From: Alkaliflexus imshenetskii DSM 15055
Lineage (GTDB): Bacteria; Bacteroidota; Bacteroidia; Bacteroidales; Marinilabiliaceae
DNA length: 63,920 nt
Assembly (NCBI RefSeq): GCF_000517065.1
Contig: NZ_KI912105.1
Location: forward strand, 2,815,664-2,879,583
Direction of reading: 5' to 3'
The notes beneath the pieces were generated by a model. That model was not told where the DNA came from. It worked only from the letters and a program-made list of their open reading frames with translations, and ran no database searches. The position numbers and the translations under genes were made by a program. This document shows positions 8,171 to 17,202 of this stretch, piece after piece. The stretch's first letter is position 1, and each line of letters begins with the position of its first letter.

Positions 8171-9619
8171 ATGCAGAGAATAAAGAATCTGAATCGACTT
8201 ATTGCAATTGGAGTTGCAGTAGTTGTGGTACTGGGTTTGGGAATTTGGATAATTACCAGCCGCACAATGCTCGGCGAGACCCTTATAAGGATGGAAGTTC
8301 AGCGTGGTTCCTTTGTGGCCGAAGTGCATTCAACCGGGCAGTTGCAGGCTGAAAATGCAACATTTATTGAGGTGCCATCAGAGCTTTCGAGCCGACGCAT
8401 CAATATTTTTGAGATAAAAATTACCGATTTGGTTGAAGAGGGAACCGTGGTGAATGAGGGCGATTTTGTGGCATCGTTGGACTACAGTGCCATTGAGGAG
8501 CTGTTAACACAGGGAAAGGAAGAGCTGGAGAAGTCGTTACAGGCACTCGAAGATGCCCGTATCGACACCAATATCAATATGAGTAACTTACGCGATGGAT
8601 TGCTCAATGCCCGTGTTGCCGTTGAGGAACGAAAGCTTGTACTTGAGCAGTCGATATATGAGTCGCCGGCAGTTAAGCGTCAGGCAGCTCTTGAACTTGA
8701 GCGTGCTGAGCAAAATCTGTTGCAATTGTCGCGCAACTATGATTTGCGTGAGCGTCAGGCTGTGCATAGTGTAGAGCGTGCACTGGAAGAGGTTCGCCGA
8801 AACAGGGAGCGGGTGTCTGACATTGAGAAGTTATTTCAGGCGTTGGATGTAAAGGCACCAAAACCAGGCATGGTTATTTATAGTTACGACCGTTTTGGAA
8901 GTAAAATCAGGGTTGGTAGCAGCGTGAGCCGATGGGCACCCCGAATTGCTGAACTTCCCGATTTGTCATCGATGATTTCCCGTACGTTTATCAATGAGAT
9001 TGATATCTCACGGATACGAGTGGGACAGAAAGTTAAGATTGGTGTGGACGCATTTCCTGACAAACAGTTTGATGGCGAGGTGATTTCAGTAGCCAATATA
9101 GGTCAGACTTTGCCAAATGGCGATACCAAAGTTTTTGAAGTAAACATCAAACTCTTCGGCTCTGATCCTGAGTTGCGGCCAGCAATGACTACAAGCAATG
9201 TGATTACCATCGATCGCTTGGATGATGCGTTGTATATCCCACTCGAAACAGTATTTAGAACAGACTCTTCAAGATATGTATTCACATACACAAACCAGTT
9301 GGTAAAACAAATTATAGAAACAGATGTTGAAAATGCCAATCATGTGGTTGTCAGTCAGGGTTTAAAAGAAGGCCAGGTGGTTCTGATGAACGCGCCATCC
9401 AATGCGGATGAGCTACCACTGCTTGGAGAGGAGATTTATCTGGATATGATTCAAAAGGCTGAAAAAGCGAAAGCAGAACAGGCGAATCAATCTGAACAGG
9501 AAGAACGTCCGCGTGTACGACCCGGAGAAGGGCGTCGTCGTCCGGCTGCTGATGGTGAAGGTGGCGAAGGCGGTGGTGAGAATATGCCACGACGAAGACC
9601 CCAGCAACAGGGTAACTAA
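8171..9619 (+). CDS. HlyD/MacA-type membrane fusion protein (efflux adaptor 1)
   Basis: 482 residues from the ATG at 8171 (MQRIKNLNRLIAIG), which puts the single N-terminal membrane anchor at about residues 9-29. A barrel-sandwich/lipoyl region, a long coiled coil (~110-225, many Glu/Arg), then beta-barrel and membrane-proximal domains follow, as in periplasmic adaptors of RND or MacAB pumps. The last ~40 residues are a low-complexity Arg/Gly/Glu tail not typical of the family. First gene of a four-gene unit with a permease, TolC and a second adaptor. Substrate unknown. Confidence 0.88.
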   Translation: MQRIKNLNRLIAIGVAVVVVLGLGIWIITSRTMLGETLIRMEVQRGSFVAEVHSTGQLQAENATFIEVPSELSSRRINIFEIKITDLVEEGTVVNEGDFVASLDYSAIEELLTQGKEELEKSLQALEDARIDTNINMSNLRDGLLNARVAVEERKLVLEQSIYESPAVKRQAALELERAEQNLLQLSRNYDLRERQAVHSVERALEEVRRNRERVSDIEKLFQALDVKAPKPGMVIYSYDRFGSKIRVGSSVSRWAPRIAELPDLSSMISRTFINEIDISRIRVGQKVKIGVDAFPDKQFDGEVISVANIGQTLPNGDTKVFEVNIKLFGSDPELRPAMTTSNVITIDRLDDALYIPLETVFRTDSSRYVFTYTNQLVKQIIETDVENANHVVVSQGLKEGQVVLMNAPSNADELPLLGEEIYLDMIQKAEKAKAEQANQSEQEERPRVRPGEGRRRPAADGEGGEGGGENMPRRRPQQQGN

Positions 9620-9675
9620 AGGGTAATCCTAGGTGAGAAACTAAGGTGCCTTTGGCACTCTAAAAAATCAATTTC

Positions 9676-11028
9676 ATGAGACGAATTACTGCATTGTTTA
9701 CACGATATTTTCACGATGTCATTATTGCTGTTGAAGCCATTCTGGCCAATAAAATGAAATCGATGCTCACGGCATTGGGTATCATGTTTGGCGTGGCTGC
9801 TGTTATCTCGATGCTTGCAATAGGACGGGGTGCGCAACAGGAAGTGTTGGAGCAGATAAAGCTCGTTGGCGTCAATAACATAATTGTTACGCCAACGGAA
9901 CTGTCTTTGGGTTCCCCTGATGTGGGTGCATCCGGCTCAAATGTAAGGCGCTTTTCACCCGGACTTACGCTGCTCGATGCCGAGGCCATCGAATCCTCCA
10001 TCCCCACAGTGTCAAAGGTTAGTCCGGTAATCTCCCTGAATTATCATGCTGTTTTGCAGGGTAGGAGCTATCCCGTTGTACTCGAAGGGGTGTCATCAAA
10101 CTATTTTGAGTTACTTAATATCAATCTGGTTGGAGGAGAGATTTTTAACCAGCTGCAAAGCGAAGGTGGATTGCCGGTTTGTGTGATTGGTGATAACATT
10201 CGCAACCGGTTCTTTAGTACGCAGGATCCCATCGGGCAGTATATAAAGGCCGGAAATACCTGGCTTCAGGTAATAGGTGTGATTGAACGCCGTGACTTTA
10301 CAGCTTCTGCCTCAGATGAAATGGGTATTAGCAGTACCGACAATAAGATTTTTGTGCCAGTTAAAACCATGTTGCTGCGCTTTAAGGACAAGGCTCGTAT
10401 CGATCCCGAAGTGTTGGAGAGCATCGCACGCGGAGGTGGCAATGCAACTACTACCAGTGATGAAGCTGTTACTTCGGCTACACATCAGTTGGATAAAATA
10501 ATTATTCAAGTAGAAGAGACTGAACACTTAAGTGCCACAGCAGATATTATTAAACGCATGTTGCTGCGCCGACATTCCGATATTTACGATTTTGAAGTGA
10601 CAGTTCCCGAATTGTTGCTCAAGCAGCAACAAAAGACCAACGATATTTTCAACATCGTATTGGGAGCCATTGCCAGCATCTCTCTGATTGTGGGGGGCAT
10701 AGGGATAATGAATATCATGCTTGCCTCTGTTTGGGAGCGTATTCGCGAAATAGGTACACGTCAGGCCATTGGCGCATCCCGCAAAGATATCATTGTGCAG
10801 TTTTTGGCTGAATCTACACTTATCAGTGTTACCGGCGGGATGATAGGCATTGTTTTAGGCGTGATAATGGCACGACTGATAAATGTGATGGCTGATATTC
10901 AGACCATTGTTAGTCTGTTTTCTGTGTTGGTTGCATTTGGCGTATCAGCCACAGTGGGCATTGTTTTCGGATACATACCTGCAAAGCGGGCAGCCAATCA
11001 GGATCCGGTTGAATCATTGCGACATTGA
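9676..11028 (+). CDS. MacB/FtsX-type ABC transporter permease
   Basis: 450 residues. N-terminal membrane helix in NKMKSMLTALGIMFGVAAVI (~27-46), a large periplasmic MacB_PCD-like domain (~50-310), then the FtsX domain with three helices and the typical GGIGIMNIML, ERIREIGTRQAIGA and GYIPAKRAA motifs. It lacks the ABC ATPase domain fused in E. coli MacB, and no ATPase gene lies in this operon, so an ATPase must be supplied from elsewhere. It sits 56 bp after adaptor 1. Likely role: extrusion of a peptide, lipid or drug through TolC. Confidence 0.9.
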   Translation: MRRITALFTRYFHDVIIAVEAILANKMKSMLTALGIMFGVAAVISMLAIGRGAQQEVLEQIKLVGVNNIIVTPTELSLGSPDVGASGSNVRRFSPGLTLLDAEAIESSIPTVSKVSPVISLNYHAVLQGRSYPVVLEGVSSNYFELLNINLVGGEIFNQLQSEGGLPVCVIGDNIRNRFFSTQDPIGQYIKAGNTWLQVIGVIERRDFTASASDEMGISSTDNKIFVPVKTMLLRFKDKARIDPEVLESIARGGGNATTTSDEAVTSATHQLDKIIIQVEETEHLSATADIIKRMLLRRHSDIYDFEVTVPELLLKQQQKTNDIFNIVLGAIASISLIVGGIGIMNIMLASVWERIREIGTRQAIGASRKDIIVQFLAESTLISVTGGMIGIVLGVIMARLINVMADIQTIVSLFSVLVAFGVSATVGIVFGYIPAKRAANQDPVESLRH

Positions 11029-11086
11029 TGTGCCGCGTAAAATGAAGTTTAGATTTTTGGAATCAGAAATTGAATATTAAAGATAT

Positions 11087-12580
11087 ATGAGTAGAATAAT
11101 CCTGTTAACATTTGTGTTGACAATTTTCATTCCTAGAGTAAGTGAGGCTCAGAGAGAACAAGTTGTGGTGGATTTGACGCTTGATCAAGTCATCGACTTG
11201 GCCCATCAGCAATCCTTGTATGGTTTCAGAACCAAGAATATGTACTTGTCTAGGTATTGGGAATTCAGAAGTTTTAAGGCCGATAGGTTGCCAAGTTTGG
11301 TGTTAAGTGCCACCCCGATAAACTATGACCGCTCGGTGCGTAGCCAGTTTATCTCTGAAGAAGAAGGAGACAGGTTTATTTCCCGCTCTTATTTTACTTC
11401 GGATGCGGCTCTCTCTGTACGCCAGAATGTGACAATGACAGGTGGTGTGTTTGATGTCACTACATCTTTAAGCCGGATTCAGAATATGGATACTGAAGCT
11501 GTTAATTATGCCTCATATCCTGTGAGCATTGGTTTTACACAGTCGCTCAACGGCTACAACCGTTTCAGATGGGAAGCACGCATTCAGCCATTGAAATTTG
11601 AGCAAGCCAAGCTTGAGTATCTGCAATCGTTGGAAACATTATCAATTCAAGCTACGAACCATTTTTTTAACGTAGCAACTGCTGAAATAAACATGACCAT
11701 TGCCCGAACCAACTATGCCAATGCTGACACATTATACCGTATTGGTAGTGGTCGTTTTGAGATTGGAACGGTCACTCAGGATGAGTTGCTCGATTTGGAA
11801 TTGGGGCTTTTGAATGCACGATTGGCCGTAAGCCGTGCCGAAATTGACCTGAAGCAGGCTCACGCTTCCTTAAACTCTTTTCTTGTGTTAGGTGATGATG
11901 TTCGTATAAATTGTGTCGTGCCAACAGAAATACCAAAAATCTCAATCGATGTGGAGAAGGCTTTGACCATGGCCATCGAAAACAATCCTCAAATACTGGG
12001 TTATCAAAGGCAATTGCTTGAGGCTGAGCAGAATGTGGCGCGAACCCGATCCGAGAGCGGATTAAATGCCAACATAAGAGCCAATTTGGGTCTTAATAGA
12101 ACAGCCGACGATTTGGCGCTTGCCTATCAATCACCTTTTCTTGAGCAGCAACAGATACGAGTAGGAGTAAGTATTCCTATTGTAGATTGGGGACAACGTC
12201 GTGGTCGGATTCAAATGGCTCGCTCCAACCAGGATGTAGCCGAGGCAACTGTGAAGCAATCGGTACTTGATTTTGAACAGGATGCTATCATCTCATTCCT
12301 CGATTTTAATTTGCAGGAAGACCAGGTAGCCATTGCTGCCAAAGCTGACACAATTGCTCAAATGGGTTACAGAGTTACCATGCAGCGGTTTATGATTGAT
12401 AAAGTGGATGTGATACGACTTAACTCGGCGCGTAACTCGCTCGATGCAGCCCGCCGAAACTATATCAGTGCATTGCGCCGCTATTGGGTGAGTTATTATG
12501 GAATACGACAAATTACATTGTACGATTTTTTATCTGACAGACCGTTGATGGAGAATCTGGACGAGTTACTTCAACGTTAA
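11087..12580 (+). CDS. TolC-family outer-membrane efflux protein
   Basis: 497 residues with a signal peptide (MSRIILLTFVLTIFIPRVSEA). Two repeats of long alpha-helical hairpins typical of OEP domains follow (for example EILDLE-like TQDELLDLELGLLNARLAVS and NPQILGYQRQLLEAEQNVA), with barrel segments between. It would form the outer-membrane channel for the pump encoded by its neighbours. The next gene starts 11 bp after its stop, consistent with one transcript. Confidence 0.9.
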   Translation: MSRIILLTFVLTIFIPRVSEAQREQVVVDLTLDQVIDLAHQQSLYGFRTKNMYLSRYWEFRSFKADRLPSLVLSATPINYDRSVRSQFISEEEGDRFISRSYFTSDAALSVRQNVTMTGGVFDVTTSLSRIQNMDTEAVNYASYPVSIGFTQSLNGYNRFRWEARIQPLKFEQAKLEYLQSLETLSIQATNHFFNVATAEINMTIARTNYANADTLYRIGSGRFEIGTVTQDELLDLELGLLNARLAVSRAEIDLKQAHASLNSFLVLGDDVRINCVVPTEIPKISIDVEKALTMAIENNPQILGYQRQLLEAEQNVARTRSESGLNANIRANLGLNRTADDLALAYQSPFLEQQQIRVGVSIPIVDWGQRRGRIQMARSNQDVAEATVKQSVLDFEQDAIISFLDFNLQEDQVAIAAKADTIAQMGYRVTMQRFMIDKVDVIRLNSARNSLDAARRNYISALRRYWVSYYGIRQITLYDFLSDRPLMENLDELLQR

Positions 12581-12591
12581 GGAGAAGGATT

Positions 12592-13845
12592 ATGAAGAAG
12601 AATTTATGGCAATTAATAGTACCTCTGGTTCTTGTGGTGGTTACGCTAATCGTTTATGCGATTTCCACCAGAGAAACGGATAAGGAACCAGACATTGTTC
12701 GGGTAGAGCGCGGCACTTTCGAGATTGTAGTGTCAGGGATGGGTGAGCTGGAAGCGTTGGAATCCACGCAGATAATGATTCCGGATGTCCTTTCAAATCG
12801 TTCTATCAGAATACGTTCCCTGGCAATAACTGACATTGTGCGTGAAGGTACCGTAGTAAAACGTGGTGATTATGTGGCAACCCTTGATCCCGGCGATGTG
12901 GAGGAGCAGTTGCGTACAGCTCAGGATAGACTTGAAATGTATCTTAACAACCTGGAACGCGCAAAAATTGATAGTTCACTGGCACTAAGCGATGCCCGTG
13001 ATCAGATACGGCAAGCGTTAGATTTGATTGAAGATCGCAAAATAAGGGTGGAGCAGTCGGTCTATGAATCGGGCGCAGTGCAGCGTCAAGCTCAGATAAA
13101 TCTGGAGACAGCACAACGTTCCCATGGGCAAAGAGTGCGTAACTATACCCAAATCAAACGCAGACACGAACTAAGCATTCAGAGAGCGCTCGATAATCTT
13201 GAAAACCAAGAGGAAGAGATAGCCATGCTGGAGCAGCTCAGACGCGATTTACGCGTAACAGCTCCCGGACCCGGGTTGGTGGTGTATGCCAGAGGTAACG
13301 ACGGTCAAAAAATACGAATTGGCTCTCATGTAAGTCGTTGGGCACCATTAATAGCTACATTACCCGATTTATCAACACTGCAATCTGTGGTATATGTTAA
13401 AGAAATTGATATTTCTAAGATTAGTGAAGGTTTACCGGTGAGAATCCGTATCGATGCCTTTCCCGAGGAGCAGTTTAGAGGAGTCATTAAGCGGGTAGCC
13501 AATGTAGGACAAGAGATGCCGGGTGAGTTTTTTAATGCCTTTAAGGTTGAAATTGAAGTGGATCCGCAAGGTAAAACCCTCCTGCCGGGTATGAGCTCCA
13601 CTAATCACATTGTGGTTGAGTCGCTGCGGGAGTCCGTAATCATACCACGTTTGGCTGTTTTTAAAAGCGATGAATATGGCATGTATGTATATAAACGCGA
13701 AGGATTGTCTGTTGTACGCCAGCAGATTGAAACATCCGGCGAAAATGATTTGAATTACCGTGTGACAGCTGGATTGAAGCCAGGGGATCGGGTTTTTATT
13801 CAACCTCCCTCTAAAGCTGACGGCCTGCGCATGGTAAGTCTCTAA
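12592..13845 (+). CDS. HlyD-type membrane fusion protein (efflux adaptor 2)
   Basis: 417 residues. Membrane anchor at ~5-24, lipoyl-like segments (FEIVVSGMGELEA; VVKRGDYVATLDP), coiled coil ~100-215, and beta-barrel domain (DISKISEGLPVRIRIDAFPE). Clearly paralogous to adaptor 1, for example APGPGLVVYARGNDGQKIRIG against APKPGMVIYSYDRFGSKIRVG, but without the Arg/Gly tail. An AAGGAG-like site lies just before the ATG. Two adaptors with one permease suggests a mixed adaptor ring or two alternative pumps. Confidence 0.9.
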   Translation: MKKNLWQLIVPLVLVVVTLIVYAISTRETDKEPDIVRVERGTFEIVVSGMGELEALESTQIMIPDVLSNRSIRIRSLAITDIVREGTVVKRGDYVATLDPGDVEEQLRTAQDRLEMYLNNLERAKIDSSLALSDARDQIRQALDLIEDRKIRVEQSVYESGAVQRQAQINLETAQRSHGQRVRNYTQIKRRHELSIQRALDNLENQEEEIAMLEQLRRDLRVTAPGPGLVVYARGNDGQKIRIGSHVSRWAPLIATLPDLSTLQSVVYVKEIDISKISEGLPVRIRIDAFPEEQFRGVIKRVANVGQEMPGEFFNAFKVEIEVDPQGKTLLPGMSSTNHIVVESLRESVIIPRLAVFKSDEYGMYVYKREGLSVVRQQIETSGENDLNYRVTAGLKPGDRVFIQPPSKADGLRMVSL

Positions 13846-13869
13846 GTTTCTGTTTTGTTTTAAGTTGAG

Positions 13870-13907
13870 AATACCCTGGAGAATAACGTTTCTTCAGGGT
13901 ATTTTTC
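13870..13907 (+). terminator. Terminator after the efflux operon
   Basis: AATACCCTGGAGAA pairs with TTCTTCAGGGTATT, followed by TTTCT. Stem of about 13 bp with one mismatch. Confidence 0.8.
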
Positions 13908-14149
13908 TGATTTATGTCAGCTATATTTTCTTTTTGTTGATAGGTGAACCATATTGTCGTTCAGGTGTTTAAAATTTTACTGTTAATTCTTTGTAAAATA
14001 TGAAGAAATTTTTCTGCAATTCAAGTTACTTATATATATTTGTCGACCTTTAAATTGGTTTGGGATGTCAGTATTTATCCCTATTTTGAAGCAGAATGTA
14101 TTTATCATGAAAATATAATATATATTAGTTATTTAAAAAATTTGCTGAT
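13908..14149 (+). promoter_or_regulatory. Leader region of mdh with -7-like motif
   Basis: AT-rich leader. TATATTTG at 14035-14042 matches the Bacteroidetes -7 consensus TAnnTTTG; no clear -33 TTG was found at the right spacing. No conserved RNA element recognised. Confidence 0.35.
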
Positions 14150-15082
14150 ATGAAAGTAACAGTTGTAGGAGCGGGTAATGTCGGAGCCACATGTGCAGAT
14201 ATTCTTGCTTACCGTGAGATTGCCAATGAGGTAGTGCTTATTGATATTAAAGAGGGTGTAGCTGAAGGCAAGGCTCTTGATATCTGGCAAAAAGCTCCAA
14301 TCGATTTATATGACACCCGCACGGTTGGTGTTACCAGCGACTATTCCAGAACAGCTGGTTCCGATGTGGTTGTTATCACATCCGGATTGCCACGTAAACC
14401 CGGTATGACCCGTGATGACTTAATTGAAACCAACGCTGGAATTGTTAAATCTGTTACTGAGCAAATCGTTGCACAATCTCCCGATGCAATTATTATCGTG
14501 GTATCTAACCCGCTCGACGTGATGACTTATCAGGCGCATATTTCCAGCAAATTGCCCAGAACCAAAGTTATGGGTATGGCCGGAATTCTAGATACCGCTC
14601 GCTACCGTGCATTTTTGGCTCAGGAACTGAATGTATCTCCAAAGGATATTCAAGCAGTGCTGTTGGGCGGACATGGCGATACAATGGTGCCACTGCCCAG
14701 ATACACTACCGTTGGTGGCATACCTGTGACCGAGTTGATTGATGCAGACAAGCTTGATGCAATCATCGAACGAACCAAATTTGGAGGTGGAGAGCTCGTG
14801 AAACTGATGGGTACCTCAGCCTGGTATGCACCTGGTTCAGCAGCCGCTCAGATGGTTGAAGCCATCGTACGCGACCAACGCAGAGTATTCCCCGTATGTA
14901 TTCGTTTGGATGGTGAATATGGTATCGAGAATTGCTACCTTGGCGTACCGGTTATCCTTGGTAAAAATGGTGTTGAGAAAGTAATTGAGCTTGCTCTTAA
15001 CGATGACGAAATGGAACTTTTGCGTACCAGTCGTGATCATGTGATTGATGTTATGAACGTTTTAGATCGTTTGGGTAAATAA
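14150..15082 (+). CDS. mdh: Malate dehydrogenase
   Basis: 310 residues, the length of LDH-like (type 3) malate dehydrogenases. NAD-binding VGAGNVGATCAD at residues ~5-16, acidic residue in LIDIKEG, substrate arginines in LPRKPGMTRDDLIETN, and the proton relay HGD loop GGHGDTMVP with His175. It oxidises malate to oxaloacetate with NAD in the TCA cycle. The arginine in RKPGM, where lactate dehydrogenases carry Gln, supports malate over lactate. Monocistronic, with its own leader and terminator. Confidence 0.95.
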   Translation: MKVTVVGAGNVGATCADILAYREIANEVVLIDIKEGVAEGKALDIWQKAPIDLYDTRTVGVTSDYSRTAGSDVVVITSGLPRKPGMTRDDLIETNAGIVKSVTEQIVAQSPDAIIIVVSNPLDVMTYQAHISSKLPRTKVMGMAGILDTARYRAFLAQELNVSPKDIQAVLLGGHGDTMVPLPRYTTVGGIPVTELIDADKLDAIIERTKFGGGELVKLMGTSAWYAPGSAAAQMVEAIVRDQRRVFPVCIRLDGEYGIENCYLGVPVILGKNGVEKVIELALNDDEMELLRTSRDHVIDVMNVLDRLGK

Positions 15083-15110
15083 ATTTTTGCGTTATATTTT
15101 CTATTCTCTT

Positions 15111-15136
15111 AAAGCCCGTTTATTCGGGCTTTTTTG
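15111..15136 (+). terminator. Terminator after mdh
   Basis: AAAGCCCG-TTTATT-CGGGCTTTTTT: an 8-bp GC-rich stem with six-base loop and T tract. Confidence 0.95.
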
Positions 15137-15282
15137 TGTTCGAAAGTGAACAGTTTATTGTTGATAACGGTCATAAATTTGCTTTGGCATCTCTATGTGC
15201 CTCGACTTAACTAACTGTAATTAAGCGTAATGAAACGTTTGGCATTATTCCTGTTAAAGTCAGATTGTATTCATCAATCAAT

Positions 15283-15290
15283 AGGAGGAG
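15283..15290 (+). promoter_or_regulatory. Strong Shine-Dalgarno site
   Basis: AGGAGGAG five bases before the ATG at 15296. Such a perfect site is rare in this window and decides the start of the Trp-Met repeat protein in favour of 15296 over the in-frame ATG at 15230. Confidence 0.8.
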
Positions 15291-15295
15291 CAGAA

Positions 15296-16222
15296 ATGAA
15301 AACTAACGTAAAACACACAAGCAGAATGATAGCTACCCCATCGTTATTAATGTTGGGTTTGCTACTCATAACTGGATTCACAATTCTTTTTGTATCCGAA
15401 AGAGGCCTGCTTTTTAACAACTTGGATTTTGCGCAAAGTAGCAATCATGAGTTAACACTTTCTTCTTGGGCGATTGAGAAGCATTTGGCCGAGACCAACG
15501 CCAATATTATAAATGCTACCGCACCTGCAGTAATTGATATTCCTGTTGTCTCAAACGATGTATGGAGTTTTCTTGCAATTGAATCATGGATGTATGAACT
15601 TACACCAATATATGTGTTGAACACACCTACAGAATACATCAGCATTGAAGATTGGATGTTCACCACTCAAAGTTGGGCGGCTGATTTAAATTGCTATGCT
15701 GGTGATTGTTTTCTGGCTTTGGAAGCCTGGATGTTTCACTCAAGCTGGAATGAATCAGGTCTGGCCGGAAATGTGTATCCAGGTGAAGAGGTGTTACCTT
15801 TGGCTGGATGGATGCTTTCAACCGAAACATGGGTAGAAGTTGCTGCTGCTACCGAATTGGCTTATGCCGGTGACGAAGTAATTACTCTTTCAGACTGGAT
15901 GTTTGCTGATGATAGCAGCAACTTGTATGCAGGAGAAGAAGTGATGCCAATCGAAAACTGGATGCTTTATGCAGATGTCTTGAATCCGGACTTTGCCCAA
16001 TCTCAACTTGAGTTGTTGCCCGTAGAAGATTGGATGTTGTCTTCCGAAGAATGGCTCGACACCACTGCCTATGCCGCAACCCTTGTTTACCCCGGCGAAG
16101 ATCTAATAGAACTCGAGGAGTGGATGATTTCAACTGCTAATGCTAACCATGAAATTGCTGTAGTTGCAAGCGGTTCAATAACCTTCGATGCCGACAATGG
16201 CATGCTGCCATATTTGCTTTAA
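15296..16222 (+). CDS. Unrecognised secreted/anchored protein with eight Trp-Met repeats
   Basis: 308 residues, no known family recognised. A basic N-terminus and one hydrophobic segment (~15-35, SLLMLGLLLITGFTILFV) give a membrane anchor or signal peptide; the rest is acidic and exported. It holds eight copies of a short unit, hydrophobic-x-hydrophobic-(E/S/A)-x-W-M, with W at residues 98, 120, 145, 172, 201, 222, 246 and 276, spacing 21-30. Four units are preceded by Y-(A/P)-G-(E/D)-(E/D). Examples: ISIEDWMFTTQSW, LPVEDWMLSSEEW, IELEEWMIST. The next gene, a GIN-domain lipoprotein, starts 19 bp downstream, so the two are probably co-expressed at the cell surface. The function is unknown; the repeats look like a binding or docking motif. 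Confidence 0.8.
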   Translation: MKTNVKHTSRMIATPSLLMLGLLLITGFTILFVSERGLLFNNLDFAQSSNHELTLSSWAIEKHLAETNANIINATAPAVIDIPVVSNDVWSFLAIESWMYELTPIYVLNTPTEYISIEDWMFTTQSWAADLNCYAGDCFLALEAWMFHSSWNESGLAGNVYPGEEVLPLAGWMLSTETWVEVAAATELAYAGDEVITLSDWMFADDSSNLYAGEEVMPIENWMLYADVLNPDFAQSQLELLPVEDWMLSSEEWLDTTAYAATLVYPGEDLIELEEWMISTANANHEIAVVASGSITFDADNGMLPYLL

Positions 16223-16241
16223 TTCTCTAAACAATACCACT

Positions 16242-16976
16242 ATGTTACGCGGGATATTATATTTTCTGATTTCATCACTTTTCCTATTCACAGCGTGTCG
16301 TCTGGAAACAGGAGCCAACCGTTTTCAGACGCCTGTGGATGGGTCTGGTAAAATGATTGCCGGTTTCTTTAATCAGGTGGAACTAGATGGAAACTTTATT
16401 GTTTACATTCAGAATGGTGACAGCGAGCATGTTGTTCTAAATGGTGACCAACAAAGGTTGAATATGATTATTGTAGATATGGATAATCAGGTGCTAAAAA
16501 TCACCGATTTGGAACAAGAGGTCAGATCAAGTCGTCGTCGATCCCCCATTGTAATAAATATTACAGCCCGGGAAATAAGTAGAATCACTGGCAGGCACGC
16601 AATTAAAATGATAACGTCTGATGTATTTCGTTTTGATACGCTCACTTTAAATTTTTCAGGCGCTGCAGACTTAAACCTTAATCTTGATGGCAATTACCTT
16701 AAGGGTTTGTTTGAGGGTGCTTCATCGGTCAAAGCTCAGGGGGTTGTTAACTCTTTTTTGGTTGAAATGCCAGGTGCCGGCAAACTGTTGGCTTACGATT
16801 TGATTGCACAAAAGGTTGATTTGAACCTGGCAGGTGCCGGCAAAGCTCAGGTTTATGCATCTCAGGAACTGCGGGTAAACATTGCAGGCGCCTGTAGTGT
16901 TACTTATAAAGGGAGTCCGGAAAACCTGTTTTCTAATATTTCGGGTATCGGGCGAGTAAAACAAGTTGAACCTTAA
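16242..16976 (+). CDS. DUF2807 (GIN domain) lipoprotein
   Basis: 244 residues from the ATG at 16242; a longer in-frame start at 16188 would overlap the previous gene. Signal peptide with lipobox LFTAC predicts a lipoprotein. The body is a repetitive beta-solenoid typical of the DUF2807 'auto-transporter adhesin head GIN' family: VELDGNFIVYIQNGD, then LNFSGAADLNLNLDGN, GAGKLLAYDL, LAGAGKAQVYA and IAGACSVTYKG, each with the G/A-x-G/A turn. Family members are surface or periplasmic proteins without a proven function. Partner of the Trp-Met repeat gene upstream. Confidence 0.88.
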   Translation: MLRGILYFLISSLFLFTACRLETGANRFQTPVDGSGKMIAGFFNQVELDGNFIVYIQNGDSEHVVLNGDQQRLNMIIVDMDNQVLKITDLEQEVRSSRRRSPIVINITAREISRITGRHAIKMITSDVFRFDTLTLNFSGAADLNLNLDGNYLKGLFEGASSVKAQGVVNSFLVEMPGAGKLLAYDLIAQKVDLNLAGAGKAQVYASQELRVNIAGACSVTYKGSPENLFSNISGIGRVKQVEP

Positions 16977-17202
16977 TTGGGTCATGATTGTTTGTTATAT
17001 GTTGAAGTGTTTTTCAGGCATTACAATGGTTTCATAACATCCTTTTATAATTTATGAGAGGATATTTTTTTCATAATCTCCATTTGCAGTTAATTTTTGT
17101 AAAAAATAGTTTACCATTCGTAAAAATTAACTTGGGAGATTCACTATGTTTTAATAAATTGCACAAAAATAGGTGAGATAGATTGTATGAATAAGTACGT
17201 GG

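Noticed and set aside
13432-13803. 123-codon minus-strand frame inside efflux adaptor 2
   Set aside because: Antisense shadow of a conserved gene; no motif.
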